Assembly (NCBI GenBank): GCA_035495615.1 | Contig: DATJFP010000035.1 | Location: forward strand, 1-57,296 | Origin: Verrucomicrobiia bacterium | GTDB lineage: Bacteria > Omnitrophota > Omnitrophia > Omnitrophales > Aquincolibacteriaceae | DNA length: 57,296 nt | Reading direction: 5' to 3' | Shown: positions 7,938 through 18,611 of the stretch, piece after piece | Layout: each line of letters begins with the position of its first letter | Numbering within the stretch: the stretch's first letter is position 1 | Notes under the pieces: model-generated | What the model was told of the DNA's origin: nothing | Database searches by the model: none | The model's input: only the letters and a program-made list of their open reading frames with translations | Position numbers and translations under genes: made by a program

Positions 7938-8486
7938 CTAATTTTTAGCAGCCGCCATTTCGAGCCCATGGGCTAATTCAGGGATGGGCTTGTTGAACTG
8001 GACCCCGAACCGGGTGCGGCCTACGATTTCCGTGCGGACAATGCGTCCTTCGACTTCATATTCGGTCTTGGCATCCGGATGAAGAAGGACGCGGAGTTTG
8101 ATCGAAGCTTCTGGGTAGGCTCCCTCTTCGTAAAAAACGCCTTCTGACGCCTCAAAGAGCAATCCGTTTCCACTACAATTCAGGACCGTTCCATCCCCTA
8201 TCCAGGCCCCTTCTTTTCCTCGAGGAATAATGGCAAAACCCTGGACCATGCAACTTTGCCGCGCGGCATGACGGCGATCCTTACCTTGATAGGTGCGGGA
8301 AACAGGAACGGCTTTTCCCAGATAACGATCAATTTCGTCTTTATTGTAGCGCCATTGCTTTCCCACTTTGACCGACATGAGTTTGCCGGCCCTTGTCAGA
8401 TGATGAACCGTGGATAATGAGATCCTCAAATAATCGCTGACGTCATGGGCATTCATGAATTTTTTGCTTGGCTCACGCGTTTCCAT
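7938..8486 (-). CDS. Excisionase-type HTH plus PilZ c-di-GMP-binding protein
   Basis: 182 residues from ATG 8486, preceded by AAAGGGG; the upstream ATG at 8507 lacks a site. Residues ~10-56 are a MerR/excisionase-like HTH_17 domain (AHDVSDYLRISLSTVHHLTRAG, then KVGKQWRYNKDEIDRYL), which usually binds DNA. Residues ~70-175 are a PilZ domain with both c-di-GMP motifs intact: RxxxR at R72-R76 (RHAAR) and NxSxxG at N103-G108 (NCSGNG). A C-terminal beta-barrel ends RTRFGVQFNKP. I infer a DNA-binding protein whose activity responds to c-di-GMP. It stands alone between yicC and pyrF. The region 8487-8684 upstream holds a possible weak promoter, a TTGATCAA palindrome and AATAGTT/AACTATT arms. Confidence 0.8.
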   Translation of the reverse strand: METREPSKKFMNAHDVSDYLRISLSTVHHLTRAGKLMSVKVGKQWRYNKDEIDRYLGKAVPVSRTYQGKDRRHAARQSCMVQGFAIIPRGKEGAWIGDGTVLNCSGNGLLFEASEGVFYEEGAYPEASIKLRVLLHPDAKTEYEVEGRIVRTEIVGRTRFGVQFNKPIPELAHGLEMAAAKN

Positions 8487-8684
8487 ACATTTCCCCTTTT
8501 GCCTCACTCACTAACTCCGGCATCCATCGACGGCCCGCGGTTACCGGATGCTTAAAATCCTGAGCGGCTTCATAAAAAACATAACACGTTTGTAACTCCG
8601 ATACAATGTTCAAGATAGGATTATTTAAGGGATGAAATAAAGTGGGTAGAATAGTTATAAATTGATCAAGTTTGAACTATTATT

Positions 8685-9422
8685 TTACTGCCGCTGGGGA
8701 GGGGTGGCGACGGGTTTCATCGAGGCTAGAATCGTTTCCACCTCTTTGCGGGGGTCCGCAGCAGCGGTGATAGGCCGGCCGATCACCAGGTAATCCGAAC
8801 CCGCTTGAAGGGCTTGGTTCGGGGTAAAGGTACGCTTTTGATCGCTTTTTTCACTCCCCTCGGGCCTTACTCCGGGGGTCACGATCACAAACTTTTCCGG
8901 GAACTTCTGCCTCAGCATCACGATTTCTTGGGGAGAACTGACGACGCCATCTAAACCCGACTCCTGAACTAATGCCGCGAGGCTCAGAACCTCTTCATTC
9001 AAGGACCTCATGATGCCCAGTTCTTTCGACAACTCTTGCTCGGAATGACTCGTCAAGACCGTCACTCCAATGACAATCGGACGTTTCTTTCCCGCCTGAA
9101 CCTGTTGGTCCACGGTTTTGCGGGCGTTGACCATCATTTCTTTACCGCCCAAAGCATGGACGTTCACCATGTCGATCTCATGCTCGCAGACAACGGCCAT
9201 AGTCTTGGCCACCGTATTGGGAATGTCATGCAGCTTCAAATCTAAAAATACCTTTCCCCCAAAACGGCGGATGATGTCAACAGCCGCCCAGCCATGCGCG
9301 GTAAAAAACTCGAAGCCTACCTTATAAAAGGAAATCAGCCCCTCGAGGTCTTTGATGAGCCGTTCGGCAAAATCCAGGCTCGGCGTGTCAAGCGCGACGA
9401 TAATTTTATCGGCATTTTTCAT
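8685..9422 (-). CDS. pyrF: Orotidine 5'-phosphate decarboxylase
   Basis: 245 residues from ATG 9422, 11 bases after the pyrD stop. The longer in-frame start at 9515 would overlap pyrD. It carries out the last step of UMP synthesis. Residues 1-15 (MKNADKIIVALDTPS) begin the TIM barrel. The catalytic DLKLHDIPNT motif (Lys/Asp) lies near residues 59-68, and the phosphate loops TPGVRPEGSEKSDQKR and YLVIGRPIT are intact. Group I bacterial type. It is the last gene of the pyr operon. Confidence 0.95.
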   Translation of the reverse strand: MKNADKIIVALDTPSLDFAERLIKDLEGLISFYKVGFEFFTAHGWAAVDIIRRFGGKVFLDLKLHDIPNTVAKTMAVVCEHEIDMVNVHALGGKEMMVNARKTVDQQVQAGKKRPIVIGVTVLTSHSEQELSKELGIMRSLNEEVLSLAALVQESGLDGVVSSPQEIVMLRQKFPEKFVIVTPGVRPEGSEKSDQKRTFTPNQALQAGSDYLVIGRPITAAADPRKEVETILASMKPVATPPQRQ

Positions 9423-9433
9423 AAGTGTTCCGT

Positions 9434-10429
9434 TTATTGCCAGCAGCTTTGGCGCGGAGGAACGTGAAAGGTTCCCCGAATTTGTGAAAGAGACATGATT
9501 CCCTGGTTCCGGCAAAACGTCTCGATCCCGCGCAGCACATCCATGGTCGCGGTCGGATTGACGAAATTGGCCGTTCCTAATGCAATGAGGTCGGCTCCCA
9601 CGATGATGAACTCCATGGCATCGTCGGCCGTTAAAATTCCACCGGACGCGATCACTGGAACTTGGTAATTTTTTTTGACTTCATACACATAGCGCAGCGC
9701 CACGGGGCGTATCGCCGGCCCGCTCAAACCGCCGGTGACATTGGCAATCCGGGGCTGGCGCGTCCGGATATTAACGGCGAGCCCTTTGAGGGTATTGATA
9801 AGGCTGAGCCCGTCCGCCCCGGCCCGCAAGACTTCTCCCGCAATCTCGATCACGTCTCCCAGCTCCGGAGAAAGCTTGGCCACGATCGGCAGGTCGGTTT
9901 CGCCGCGTACCGTCTTGATGATTTTCTCGATCTTTTCCTTTTTCTTCATGCCGGAAACTCCGCCCGCTTCCACGTTCGGGCACGACAGATTGATTTCGAG
10001 GGCCTTCACGACCTTCTTGTGCGCATGCAGCGCTTTCACAAGGATTTCAAAGTCGTTCTCTTCTTCGCCGGCGATGTTCACGATAAGCGGCGTTTTGATG
10101 CCCGCGAAATAAGGAATTTTATTCTCGATGAAATCCTCGAGGCCTTTGTTCTGAAGGCCGATGGCATTCAGCATCCCGCTCGGCGTTTCGCAGATGCGCG
10201 GCATCGGATTTCCGCGGCGGGGCTTTACCGTGATGGTCTTCGTGATGACCGCGCCCAGCTTTTCATAATCCACGCAGGAAGTGTATTCGTCTTTGGTGCC
10301 GAACGTGCCGGAAGCCACCGTGACGGGATTTTTAAAAACAAGGTCCTTGATGCGGCAGGTCATGTCCACCGCGGCCGGAGTCTTGGCTTCCTTATTTTTT
10401 TGCTTCGGACGGTTCATCGTCATGGTCAT
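9434..10429 (-). CDS. pyrD: Dihydroorotate dehydrogenase B (NAD+), catalytic subunit
   Basis: 331 residues, class 1B. It oxidises dihydroorotate to orotate with FMN and passes electrons to PyrK. Seen are NPVTVASGTFG, the FMN/substrate segment TPSGMLNAIGLQNKG, and the catalytic base Cys in EINLSCPNVEAGG (class 1 enzymes use Cys, class 2 Ser). The FMN phosphate loop is ASGGILTADDA plus GTANFVNP. The C-terminus has a ~20-residue tail beyond the usual end (RGTFHVPPRQSCWQ). The start lies 5 bases after the pyrK stop. Pairing with PyrK supports NAD+ rather than fumarate or quinone as acceptor. Confidence 0.95.
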   Translation of the reverse strand: MTMTMNRPKQKNKEAKTPAAVDMTCRIKDLVFKNPVTVASGTFGTKDEYTSCVDYEKLGAVITKTITVKPRRGNPMPRICETPSGMLNAIGLQNKGLEDFIENKIPYFAGIKTPLIVNIAGEEENDFEILVKALHAHKKVVKALEINLSCPNVEAGGVSGMKKKEKIEKIIKTVRGETDLPIVAKLSPELGDVIEIAGEVLRAGADGLSLINTLKGLAVNIRTRQPRIANVTGGLSGPAIRPVALRYVYEVKKNYQVPVIASGGILTADDAMEFIIVGADLIALGTANFVNPTATMDVLRGIETFCRNQGIMSLSQIRGTFHVPPRQSCWQ

Positions 10430-10434
10430 ACCGT

Positions 10435-11205
10435 TTACACCAGAGACTGGCGGATCGAATCGAATGCGAAAACAGGGCCTTCGACGCAGGAAGGCACGAG
10501 TCCTTTATCGGTCTCGACCATGCATCCCAGGCAAGCGCCGACGCCGCAGCCCATCGTCTCATCGATCGAGGCCTCGCCGGGAATTTCATATTTCCGGGCC
10601 AGATCGATGACGGCCTGCATCATCACTTTCGGACCGCAGGTCTGCACAAATAAATTGCGAGGATCCTCTTGCTGGTGGATCAATTCATCCAGAAGGACGG
10701 TGACGAAGCCTTTTTTTCCGTAGCTGCCGTCGTTGGTCGCATACAGGACTTTGCCGCTGACTTTCGAGAGCTCGGACTTCGGAAGGACTTCGGCTTTGGA
10801 TTTACCCCCGATCAAGAGATAGTCCACTTTGTTTTTTTCCGCGAAAAAAACGAGCGGCGGCAGGCCGATGCCGCCCGCAACAAGGACCGTGGTCTTTTTT
10901 GCTTTAGGTTTGGAGAACGGATTACCCAGCGGCCCGAGAATCCGCACGCGGCTGCCCTTTCCCTTCTGGGAAAGAATGCCCGTGCCGCGCCCCAGGATTT
11001 CGTAAAGGACTTCGACGCGTTCGCCCTTGATGCGGTAATAGCTGAAGGGCCGGCGCAGGAGAGGATCGAACGTCGGCTGGATCTGGAGCTGCAGAAACTG
11101 GCCCGGGACTACGCCGCGGGACAACTTCTTCGATGCGAACGTCAGCTTGAAATACTTTTCGTTGATTTTGCGGTTGTCCAGAATGGTAACGACTTCGTCC
11201 TGCAT
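10435..11205 (-). CDS. pyrK: Dihydroorotate dehydrogenase B, electron-transfer subunit
   Basis: 256 residues. The start is set at ATG 11205, which has AGGAG five bases upstream; an in-frame TTG at 11226 overlaps carB but lacks this support. It is a ferredoxin-reductase-fold subunit carrying FAD and one 2Fe-2S cluster. Seen are the FAD motif RRPFSYY, the NAD-binding GGIGLPPLVF, and the C-terminal cluster ligands in MGCGVGACLGCMVE plus PSCVEGPVF (Cx4Cx2C...C). It transfers electrons from PyrD to NAD+. Confidence 0.95.
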   Translation of the reverse strand: MQDEVVTILDNRKINEKYFKLTFASKKLSRGVVPGQFLQLQIQPTFDPLLRRPFSYYRIKGERVEVLYEILGRGTGILSQKGKGSRVRILGPLGNPFSKPKAKKTTVLVAGGIGLPPLVFFAEKNKVDYLLIGGKSKAEVLPKSELSKVSGKVLYATNDGSYGKKGFVTVLLDELIHQQEDPRNLFVQTCGPKVMMQAVIDLARKYEIPGEASIDETMGCGVGACLGCMVETDKGLVPSCVEGPVFAFDSIRQSLV

Positions 11206-11222
11206 CTTGCTCCTGGCCGAGC

Positions 11223-14200
11223 TCAAACGGTAACCGGCTTCGCCGAGGAAGACTTCAGCCGGCTGTGATAATCCTGGATCGCCCTGACTTCAAAACCATG
11301 CCCCCGCACACCTTCCAGGGCCTTGACCGCGGCGCGCGCGGCATTGATGGTGGTGATACAGGGCACATTGAAAGAAACCGCCAGCGAACGGATCTTGGCT
11401 TCGTCGAGAACCGGACCTTTCCCGCTCGGGGTGTTCACGACGAGCTTCACCTGGTGGTTGCGGATGAGGTCCGCGACGTTCGGATGGCCTTCGGCGATTT
11501 TCAAAATTACTTCCGAATGGATGCCGTTCTTCTTCAGGACTTCCGCCGTGCCGCGCGTGGCGGTGATGGTATACCCCATGTCCTGAAAACTTTTGGCCAC
11601 GGGAATGATTTTTTCTTTGTCCTTGGCCTTCACGCTGATGAACACATTCCCCTCATGCGGAATGTGGCAGGACGCGCCGTCCTGCGATTTGTAGAACGCA
11701 TGCGCAAAATCCTCGTCGATGCCCATGACTTCGCCCGTCGATTTCATTTCCGGCGACAAAATGATGTCGACGCCCGGAAACTTCACGAACGGGAACACGG
11801 ATTCTTTCACGGCCGAATACGGGACGCTGACTTCCTGGGTGAATCCCAATTCCTTTAGCGTCTTGCCGCCCATGATTTTGGCCGCGAGTTTGGCCAAAGG
11901 CACGCCGATAGTCTTGCTCACGAATGGCACGGTGCGGGAAGCGCGCGGATTGACTTCCAGGCAATAAACTTCGCCCTGGAAAACGGCGTATTGCACGTTC
12001 ATGAGCCCGACGATCTTGAGCTCCTTGGCGATCTGCTTGGTCTTCGTGGAAATCTCCTCGATCAGCTCTTTGCTGAGAGAGAACGGCGGAATGGCCGACG
12101 CGCTGTCCCCTGAATGGATGCCCGCCTCTTCCACGTGCTCCATCACCGAGCCGATCACGGAAGTCTCACCGTCCGAAATAAGGTCCACGTCAACTTCGAT
12201 CGCGTCTTCCAGATACTTGTCGATCAGCACCGGATGCTCATCGCTCGCTTCGACCGCCGTGACCATGTACTTTTTCAGGAACGCTTCATCGTACACAATT
12301 TCCATGGCGCGGCCGCCGAGAACGTACGAAGGACGGATCACGATCGGGTATCCGATGTCTTTTGAAATGCGGATGGCGTCATTCAAATTATAGGCGATCC
12401 CGTTGGCCGGCTGCTTCAGCTTGATCTTTTCGAGCAGCTTCTTGAACTTGTCTCGGTCCTCGGCAATATCGATCGCTTCCGCCGAAGTGCCCAGGATTTT
12501 AATGCCATTGGCGGCAAGCCCCTTGGCGAGGTTCAGGGGAGTTTGTCCGCCGAGCTGCACGATGGCTCCCACCGGTTTTTCCCGCTCATAAATATTGAGC
12601 ACGTCTTCCAGCGTCAGCGGCTCGAAGAAAAGTTTGTCGGAGGTATCGTAGTCCGTGCTCACGGTCTCGGGATTGGAATTGACCATGATCGTTTCGAACC
12701 CGAGCTCTTTGAGCGCGAAGGCCGCGTGCACGCAGCAATAATCGAACTCGATGCCCTGGCCGATACGGTTGGGTCCGCCTCCCAGGATCATGATTTTGGG
12801 CTTCGCGGACGGGATGGTTTCGTCCTCTTCTTCGTAAGTCGAGTAAAAGTACGGCGTGAACGCCTTGAATTCCGCGGCGCAGGTATCGACGAGCTTGAAA
12901 ACCGCTTCCACCCCGAGTTTTTTGCGGAGCGCGCGGACTTCGTCTTCTTTCATGTTCCAGAGGAAAGCAAGCTGCCGGTCGGAAAACCCCATGCGCTTCG
13001 CATCGCGGAGGATTTCCGCCTGGGCCTGCGTTTTCCCCGTCGCCTCGACCAGCTCTTTTTCCATTTCCACGATTTGCTGCATCTGCGCGAGGAACCAGGG
13101 ATCGACGAAAGAACGGCGGTAAATTTCGTCGATGGTGATGCCGGCCATCATGGCGTACTTGATGTAGAAAATCCGGTCTTCCATCGGCTTGCCGATGCGG
13201 TGCTGGATTTTTTCCATCAGGTCTTTCTTGGAAGGCAGCTCTTTGAAAAAGCTCAGGTATTCTTCCCGCGTCTTCAGCGCCGTGTCGAAAACCTTGTCCT
13301 TGCCGTCGGCGCCAAGCCCGAAGCGCTTGGTCTCGAGCGAACGGAGGCCCTTTTGCAGAGCTTCTTTAAACGTGCGGCCGATGGCCATGGCTTCGCCGAC
13401 CGATTTCATCTGGGAATTGAGGTTCGCATCCACGCCTTCAAACTTTTCGAAAGCAAAGCGAGGCACTTTTACCACGCAATAATCGATCGACGGCTCGAAC
13501 GACGCCGGCGTGTATTTCGTAATGTCGTTCGGGATTTCGTTCAGCGTATAGCCGACGGCAAGCTTCGCCGCGAACTTCGCGATCGGAAAGCCCGTGGCCT
13601 TGGAGGCAAGCGCGGAGGAACGCGACACGCGCGGGTTCATTTCAATGACGACAATCCTGCCGTCTTTGGGGTTGATGGCGAACTGGATGTTCGAGCCGCC
13701 GGTTTCGACGCCGATCTCAGAAATGATCTTGCGGCCGGCGTCACGCATGCGCTGGTATTCCTTGTCCGTCAGCGTCTGGGCCGGGGCCACTGTGATGGAA
13801 TCGCCCGTGTGCACGCCGAGCGGGTCGAAGTTTTCGATGGAGCAGATGACGACATAGTTGTCCTTGATGTCGCGCATGACTTCGAGCTCGAATTCCTTCC
13901 AGCCGAGAATGGATTCTTCGACCAGGATCTCTTTCACCATGCTGTACTCGAGGCCGAGGCGCGACGTGCGTTCGAGTTCTTCGCGGTTGTAGCAGATGCC
14001 GCTGCCGGAGCCGCCGAGCGTAAAACTGGGCCTGACGATCACGGGATAGCCGATCTTGTCCGCGACGCGGAGGGCTTCGTCGACCGTGTAAGCGAAATCG
14101 CTGCGCGGAAGATCGAGGCCGATTTTCTGCATGGCCGTCTTGAACTGCTCGCGGTTCTCGGCCTTTTTGATGGCTTCGTATTTGGCGCCGATCAGCTCGA

Positions 14201-14537
14201 CGCCGTATTTCTGGAAAATTCCTTTTTCATACGCCTGGACCGTGAGGTTCAGCGCGGTCTGGCCGCCCATCGTGGGCAGGCAGGCATCCGGACGCTCCTT
14301 GATGATGACTTTCTCGAGGAATTCCAGCCGGAGAGGCTCGATGTAAATGCGGTCCGCCGTCTCGGGGTCGGTCATGATGGTCGCCGGATTGGGATTGATG
14401 AGGACGACGCTGTAGCCTTCCTCGCGCAGGGCCTTGCAGGCCTGGGTTCCGGAATAGTCGAATTCGCAGGCCTGACCGATGATGATGGGGCCAGAGCCGA
14501 TGATCAGGATCTTCTTGAGGTCTTCACGTTTTGGCAT
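11223..14537 (-). CDS. carB: Carbamoyl-phosphate synthase large subunit
   Basis: 1104 residues, slightly longer than the usual ~1070. It makes carbamoyl phosphate from bicarbonate, ATP and ammonia supplied by CarA. Two ATP-grasp halves are visible: the first starts [19 protein letters not shown] with [13 protein letters not shown], the second [19 protein letters not shown] with [14 protein letters not shown]. Both have [13 protein letters not shown] metal-binding ends. An MGS-like C-terminal regulatory domain ([29 protein letters not shown]) is the usual site of UMP/ornithine/IMP control. A short charged tail follows. The start is 18 bases after carA. Confidence 0.97.
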   Translation of the reverse strand: MPKREDLKKILIIGSGPIIIGQACEFDYSGTQACKALREEGYSVVLINPNPATIMTDPETADRIYIEPLRLEFLEKVIIKERPDACLPTMGGQTALNLTVQAYEKGIFQKYGVELIGAKYEAIKKAENREQFKTAMQKIGLDLPRSDFAYTVDEALRVADKIGYPVIVRPSFTLGGSGSGICYNREELERTSRLGLEYSMVKEILVEESILGWKEFELEVMRDIKDNYVVICSIENFDPLGVHTGDSITVAPAQTLTDKEYQRMRDAGRKIISEIGVETGGSNIQFAINPKDGRIVVIEMNPRVSRSSALASKATGFPIAKFAAKLAVGYTLNEIPNDITKYTPASFEPSIDYCVVKVPRFAFEKFEGVDANLNSQMKSVGEAMAIGRTFKEALQKGLRSLETKRFGLGADGKDKVFDTALKTREEYLSFFKELPSKKDLMEKIQHRIGKPMEDRIFYIKYAMMAGITIDEIYRRSFVDPWFLAQMQQIVEMEKELVEATGKTQAQAEILRDAKRMGFSDRQLAFLWNMKEDEVRALRKKLGVEAVFKLVDTCAAEFKAFTPYFYSTYEEEDETIPSAKPKIMILGGGPNRIGQGIEFDYCCVHAAFALKELGFETIMVNSNPETVSTDYDTSDKLFFEPLTLEDVLNIYEREKPVGAIVQLGGQTPLNLAKGLAANGIKILGTSAEAIDIAEDRDKFKKLLEKIKLKQPANGIAYNLNDAIRISKDIGYPIVIRPSYVLGGRAMEIVYDEAFLKKYMVTAVEASDEHPVLIDKYLEDAIEVDVDLISDGETSVIGSVMEHVEEAGIHSGDSASAIPPFSLSKELIEEISTKTKQIAKELKIVGLMNVQYAVFQGEVYCLEVNPRASRTVPFVSKTIGVPLAKLAAKIMGGKTLKELGFTQEVSVPYSAVKESVFPFVKFPGVDIILSPEMKSTGEVMGIDEDFAHAFYKSQDGASCHIPHEGNVFISVKAKDKEKIIPVAKSFQDMGYTITATRGTAEVLKKNGIHSEVILKIAEGHPNVADLIRNHQVKLVVNTPSGKGPVLDEAKIRSLAVSFNVPCITTINAARAAVKALEGVRGHGFEVRAIQDYHSRLKSSSAKPVTV

Positions 14538-14555
14538 ACCGTCTCCCGGCGAATT

Positions 14556-15683
14556 TTAGTGGGATTTATCCACGAGTTCATAAAAGCGTTCAAAGAGATA
14601 ATCGCTGTCGTGCGGTCCCGGAGAATTTTCAGGGTGATACTGGACGGAGAAGACAGGGTGCTTTTTGTGGCGCATCCCTTCGACCGTCTTGTCGTTCAGG
14701 TTCACGTGGGTCAATTCGACTTCATCTTTCGGAAGCGACTCCAGGTCCACGACAAAACCGTGATTCTGCGACGTGATTTCCACGGTACCGGTCTTGAGGT
14801 CCATGACCGGATGATTGCCGCCGCGGTGTCCGAACTTCAGCTTGGAAGTCGTCCCGCCGAGCGCGAGCCCGAGAATCTGGTGCCCCAGGCAGATGCCGAA
14901 GACCGGCTTCTTGCCGATCAAGCCGCGTACGGTTTCCACGACATAGGGTACGGCCGAAGGATCGCCCGGGCCGTTCGAGAGGAAAACGCCGTCCGGATTT
15001 TTCGCGAGGATCTCCGATGCCTTGGTGGACGCGGGAACCACGTCGACCTCGAATCCATGCTGCACCAGCTTGCGCAGGATGTTCGTCTTGATGCCGCAGT
15101 CGAGCGCCACTACTTTATAGGCTTTGCGGCCCGCCGGATTCCCCCATTCGAAACCTTTGAGCGGCGGCTCGCGGAAGGAATACGGCTTCGGGCACGTCAC
15201 ATCCTTCACGAGATCGACGCCCACGATGCTGGGAGATTCTTTCGCCTTTTTGACAAGGCTTTCTTTGTTGGAATCGATCGTGGAAAGCACGCCTTTTTTG
15301 GCGCCGTGGTCGCGGAGATGCTTCACCAGCTTGCGCGTGTCGATTTCCTGGATGCCGATCTTGTTGTTCTTTTTCAGGTATTCATCAAGCGACATTTCCG
15401 AACGGTAATTGCTGAGCACCGGGCTGAGTTCCCGGATGATAAAGCCTTCAGCCCAGCAATGCGTGGATTCTTCGTCCGCCCGGTTGATACCGTAGTTGCC
15501 GATGTGCGGGTAGGTCATGGTGACGATCTGTCCTTTATAGGAAGGGTCGGTCAAGATTTCCTGATAGCCCGTCAGCGACGTGTTGAAAACGACCTCGCCG
15601 TAGATTTCGCCCTCGGCGCCAAACGCCTTTCCTTCGAAAACCAGTCCGTCTTCCAATGCCAAGAAGGCTTTTTTTGCTTTCAT
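14556..15683 (-). CDS. carA: Carbamoyl-phosphate synthase small (glutaminase) subunit
   Basis: 375 residues. The N-terminal CPSase domain ([35 protein letters not shown]) is followed by a class I glutamine amidotransferase domain with nucleophile Cys in [20 protein letters not shown], and catalytic His/Glu in [14 protein letters not shown]. It hydrolyses glutamine and channels ammonia to CarB. It lies 16 bases after pyrC and ahead of carB, as in Bacillus pyrAA-pyrAB. Confidence 0.97.
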   Translation of the reverse strand: MKAKKAFLALEDGLVFEGKAFGAEGEIYGEVVFNTSLTGYQEILTDPSYKGQIVTMTYPHIGNYGINRADEESTHCWAEGFIIRELSPVLSNYRSEMSLDEYLKKNNKIGIQEIDTRKLVKHLRDHGAKKGVLSTIDSNKESLVKKAKESPSIVGVDLVKDVTCPKPYSFREPPLKGFEWGNPAGRKAYKVVALDCGIKTNILRKLVQHGFEVDVVPASTKASEILAKNPDGVFLSNGPGDPSAVPYVVETVRGLIGKKPVFGICLGHQILGLALGGTTSKLKFGHRGGNHPVMDLKTGTVEITSQNHGFVVDLESLPKDEVELTHVNLNDKTVEGMRHKKHPVFSVQYHPENSPGPHDSDYLFERFYELVDKSH

Positions 15684-15699
15684 GATGACTCCTCTTAAA

Positions 15700-16974
15700 T
15701 TAAAAACGCCACAATTTTCCGCCGCAGAACGTCATGGCAACGCGGCCTTTGAGCTGCTTCTTCATGAAGCAGGAATTTCTCGATTTGGAACGAAGCTCTT
15801 CCGGCAGCACGGTCCATCCCCGCTCCAGGTCCACAAGCGTCAGGTTGGCCGTCATGCCTTCGCGGACCCCGCCGAAGTCGGACTGGATGCCCAGGATTTC
15901 CGCCGGACGCGTGGACATCATCCGCACGATTTCCTTCAAGGTCCATTTTTCCTCGTGATAAAGCGTGGTGAGGACCACTCCAAGCGCGGTCTCGAGACCG
16001 ATCGTGCCGAACGGCGCTTCGTCGAACTGCGCCATTTTTTCTTCCTGCGTGTGTGGCGCATGATCGGTGGAGATGCAGTCGATGGTGCCGTCTTTCAGCG
16101 CCTTGCGGATGACCTTCACGTCTTCTTCGGTCCGGAGCGGCGGATACATTTTGCAGTTCGTATTATAGCCCTCAAGCTCCTCGTCCGTGAGCGTTAAATT
16201 ATGCGGCGTGACTTCGGTCGTCACCGGGATGCCTTCGGACTTGGCCCGCCGGATCAACTCCACGGAGCGGGCCGTGGAGACGTGACAGACGTGAAGACGA
16301 GCGCCGGTGTAACGCGCGAGCTCGATGTCGCGCGCCACGGCAATCTCTTCGCTGGCCGGCGGAATCCCGCGCAGCCCGAGCTTCGTCGAGCTCAGGCCTT
16401 CGTTCATGACGCCTTTGGCCGAAAGCCGGCGGTCTTCGCAGTGGCTCATGACGATGAGGCCCAGCATCGACGCGTATTCCATGGCCCGGCGCATGAGGAG
16501 CGAGTCCGCGACCCAGTCGCCGTCGTCGGTGACCGCCACGATGCCGGCGCGCTTTAAATCCGCCATTTCCGTCAGCTCTTTTCCGAGGCGGCCCTTGCTG
16601 ATCGTGCCCGAAGGAAAGATGTGATACCCGACTTCGCGGGCCTTGCGCAGGATGTTATCCACCACGCTTTGCTGGTCGCAGGGCGGATCCGTGTTCGGCA
16701 TGGAAACCGATGCGACATAACCGCCTTTCAGCGCGGCCATGGCTCCGGTTTGAATGGTTTCCTTGGCCTCAAAACCCGGCTCGCGGAAATGGGTGTGGAG
16801 GTCGATGAAGCCGGGAAACAAATGCTGCCCTTTGCCCTCGATCACTTCCGCCCCTTGGGCTTCGAGCGTCTTGGCGATCTTCACAATCTTTCCATTTTGG
16901 ACCTGGATGTCCATCACGCCATCAAGTTTGGAAGCGGGATCCACCACGTGAGCGCCCCGGATCAGGAAGTTCAT
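15700..16974 (-). CDS. pyrC: Dihydroorotase
   Basis: 424 residues, class I dihydroorotase. It cyclises carbamoyl aspartate to dihydroorotate. Zinc ligands are in [13 protein letters not shown] (HxH). [10 protein letters not shown] and the [13 protein letters not shown] segment (bridging His) follow, with the catalytic Asp in [11 protein letters not shown]. The C-terminal part contains [14 protein letters not shown], normal for the amidohydrolase composite domain. The start overlaps pyrB by 4 bases (ATGA). Confidence 0.96.
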   Translation of the reverse strand: MNFLIRGAHVVDPASKLDGVMDIQVQNGKIVKIAKTLEAQGAEVIEGKGQHLFPGFIDLHTHFREPGFEAKETIQTGAMAALKGGYVASVSMPNTDPPCDQQSVVDNILRKAREVGYHIFPSGTISKGRLGKELTEMADLKRAGIVAVTDDGDWVADSLLMRRAMEYASMLGLIVMSHCEDRRLSAKGVMNEGLSSTKLGLRGIPPASEEIAVARDIELARYTGARLHVCHVSTARSVELIRRAKSEGIPVTTEVTPHNLTLTDEELEGYNTNCKMYPPLRTEEDVKVIRKALKDGTIDCISTDHAPHTQEEKMAQFDEAPFGTIGLETALGVVLTTLYHEEKWTLKEIVRMMSTRPAEILGIQSDFGGVREGMTANLTLVDLERGWTVLPEELRSKSRNSCFMKKQLKGRVAMTFCGGKLWRF

Positions 16975-17927
16975 GCGGCCTCCTTAACGACGGGCTCAGC
17001 CGAAGCACCGCAGATCAGGTAGAGAATGGCCATGCGGACGGAAAGGCCGTTCGTGACCTGGTCCAGAATCACTGAATACGGCCCGTCCACAACCTCGCTT
17101 GTGATTTCGATACCACGGTTCACGGGGCCCGGATGCATGATCAGAACGTCGGGCTTGGCTTTCTTCAAAATCTCGCTGCTGATTTGATAGGCGGTCACGT
17201 ATTCCCGGATGCTCGGGAAATAGGATTCCTCCTGGCGCTCGAGCTGGATCCGAAGCAGGTTGATCACGTCCGCGTCTTTGACCGCTTCCTGCAGGTTGGT
17301 CGTCGCGCGCACGCCGAGTTTTTCCACGTCGCGCGGCAGAAGTGTCTTCGGCGCGCAGACCGTGACTTCCGCGCCCAGCTTCGTGAGCCCCCAGATGTTG
17401 GAGCGCGCGACCCGGCTGTGCAGAATGTCGCCGATGAAGCTGATGCGGATGCCTTTGATTTTCTTTTTCTTTTCGAGCACGGTGAACATGTCGATCAGCG
17501 CCTGCGACGGATGCTCGTTGATGCCGTCTCCAGCGTTGATCACGTTCGCCTTGAGGTAATTGGCGATGCGGTGCGGCGCGCCGGAAGAAGGATGGCGCAT
17601 GATAATGACGTCCACTTTAAGCGCTTCGATGTTTTTCGCGGCATCTTTCAGCGTCTCGCCTTTCACGAAGCTGGACGTCTGCGCCGCGATGTGCAGCGTG
17701 TCCGCGCTGAGGCGTTTTTCCGCCAGCTCAAACGAGATGCGGGTCCGCGTGCTCGGCTCAAAGAACAGATTGGCGATCGTTTTGCCCTGGAGCGCCGGCA
17801 CCTTCTTGACCGAGCGCAGAGAAACTTCCTGGAAGGATTTCGCCGTGTCCAAGATGAGCTGGATCTCCGCGGCGCTCAGATCGCGCAGTCCGAGCAGGTC
17901 TTTTCTCTCCCATTTTTTCATGGTCAT
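16971..17927 (-). CDS. pyrB: Aspartate carbamoyltransferase catalytic subunit
   Basis: 318 residues. It condenses carbamoyl phosphate and aspartate. The carbamoyl-phosphate-binding motif [13 protein letters not shown] is present, as are [39 protein letters not shown] and [11 protein letters not shown]. No pyrI is seen; in pyrR-headed operons PyrB is usually unregulated. It overlaps pyrR by 4 bases. A second ATG (17921) two codons inside is an alternative start. Confidence 0.97.
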   Translation of the reverse strand: MTMKKWERKDLLGLRDLSAAEIQLILDTAKSFQEVSLRSVKKVPALQGKTIANLFFEPSTRTRISFELAEKRLSADTLHIAAQTSSFVKGETLKDAAKNIEALKVDVIIMRHPSSGAPHRIANYLKANVINAGDGINEHPSQALIDMFTVLEKKKKIKGIRISFIGDILHSRVARSNIWGLTKLGAEVTVCAPKTLLPRDVEKLGVRATTNLQEAVKDADVINLLRIQLERQEESYFPSIREYVTAYQISSEILKKAKPDVLIMHPGPVNRGIEITSEVVDGPYSVILDQVTNGLSVRMAILYLICGASAEPVVKEAA

Positions 17928-18469
17928 GCCTCTTTGCTCCTGACGATCACGTCGTCCAAGCCGTCCTTTTCACGCAGATGCAGGATCACTTCCTGCTCGC
18001 GCGAGGTCGGGATGTTTTTCCCCACGTAATCCGCCTTGATCGGCAGCTCGCGGTGCCCGCGGTCGATGAGAGCCGCAAGCTGGATGAGAAGAGGCCGCCC
18101 GTAATCGGTCAGCGCGTCGAGCGCGGCCCTGACGGTCCTGCCGGTATACAGCACGTCGTCCACCAGCACCACCTTTTGTCCGGTAATGTTGAAAGGAATT
18201 TCGGTTTGGCGCACTTCCGGGCGCGGGCCGATCTCCCGCAGGTCGTCACGGTAAAGGGTAATGTCCAGGAGGCCCAAGGGAAGCATCACGCCTTCGATGG
18301 TTTGAATCTGCTTTTGAAGGCGCTCGGCCAAGTGGACGCCGCGGGTGCGGATCCCGACGAGGGCCAGGTCCTGGGTGCCGTGATGGAATTCCAGGATTTC
18401 GTGGGCGATGCGGATGATGGCCCGCTGGATGCCTTCCGCGTCGAGAACAACTTTTTCAGTGGCGCTCAT
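17924..18469 (-). CDS. pyrR: PyrR regulator / uracil phosphoribosyltransferase
   Basis: 181 residues. PyrR proteins bind pyr leader RNA in a UMP-dependent way to promote termination, and many also convert uracil and PRPP to UMP. The PRPP-binding motif [18 protein letters not shown] is intact. Other family blocks are [15 protein letters not shown], the LDITLYRDD hood, [12 protein letters not shown] and YVGKNIPTS. It is the first gene of the operon, directly behind a GC-rich terminator whose T-run ends only 15 bases before the ATG. This arrangement points to attenuation of the whole operon. Confidence 0.96.
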   Translation of the reverse strand: MSATEKVVLDAEGIQRAIIRIAHEILEFHHGTQDLALVGIRTRGVHLAERLQKQIQTIEGVMLPLGLLDITLYRDDLREIGPRPEVRQTEIPFNITGQKVVLVDDVLYTGRTVRAALDALTDYGRPLLIQLAALIDRGHRELPIKADYVGKNIPTSREQEVILHLREKDGLDDVIVRSKEA

Positions 18470-18545
18470 GGCTCACCCGCGGGCAAAAAAAAACCCCGCC
18501 CCGGCTGGGGAAGGGTTGAAGAGAAATTAAGTTTAAAGACTTCAC
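18456..18545 (-). other. Possible leader ORF crossing the pyr attenuator
   Basis: A 29-codon reading frame begins at GTG 18545, preceded by AAAGGAG with a 6-base gap. It runs through a pyrimidine-rich tract and the terminator hairpin and stops at 18456, overlapping the pyrR start by 14 bases. Its position resembles the pyrBI leader peptide of enterics, where translation linked to UTP-dependent pausing controls the terminator. It is not established that it is translated. Confidence 0.35.
18485..18510 (-). terminator. Leader attenuator terminator upstream of pyrR
   Basis: On the minus strand a C4...G4 stem with inner GCC/GGC-type pairing (18510-18494) is followed by nine T (18493-18485). It lies between the pyr promoter and pyrR, so it must be read through for operon expression. 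It fits PyrR-type or leader-peptide attenuation. It could not serve rnpB, which ends upstream of the promoter. Confidence 0.85.
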
Positions 18546-18559
18546 TTAAGACTCCTTTT

Positions 18560-18611
18560 TTGATGTCTCAGCATCAATTTAAAAGGATTTCGACTGCCAA
18601 AATTTGTCGAA
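18560..18611 (-). promoter_or_regulatory. Stem-loops in the pyr leader RNA
   Basis: Two perfect 6-bp hairpins lie between the promoter and the attenuator. The first has arms TTCGAC/GTCGAA (18611-18589); its first base falls in the -10 box, so only part may be transcribed. The second has TTGATG/CATCAA (18577-18560) with loop CTGAGA. Either could be a PyrR-binding or antitermination element, but the classical PyrR-binding consensus is not clearly present. Confidence 0.45.

Noticed and set aside
12543-15698. A 1051-codon plus-strand ORF opposite carB and carA
   Set aside because: It is the antisense shadow of two clear genes; length comes from their codon bias. It has no recognisable domain.
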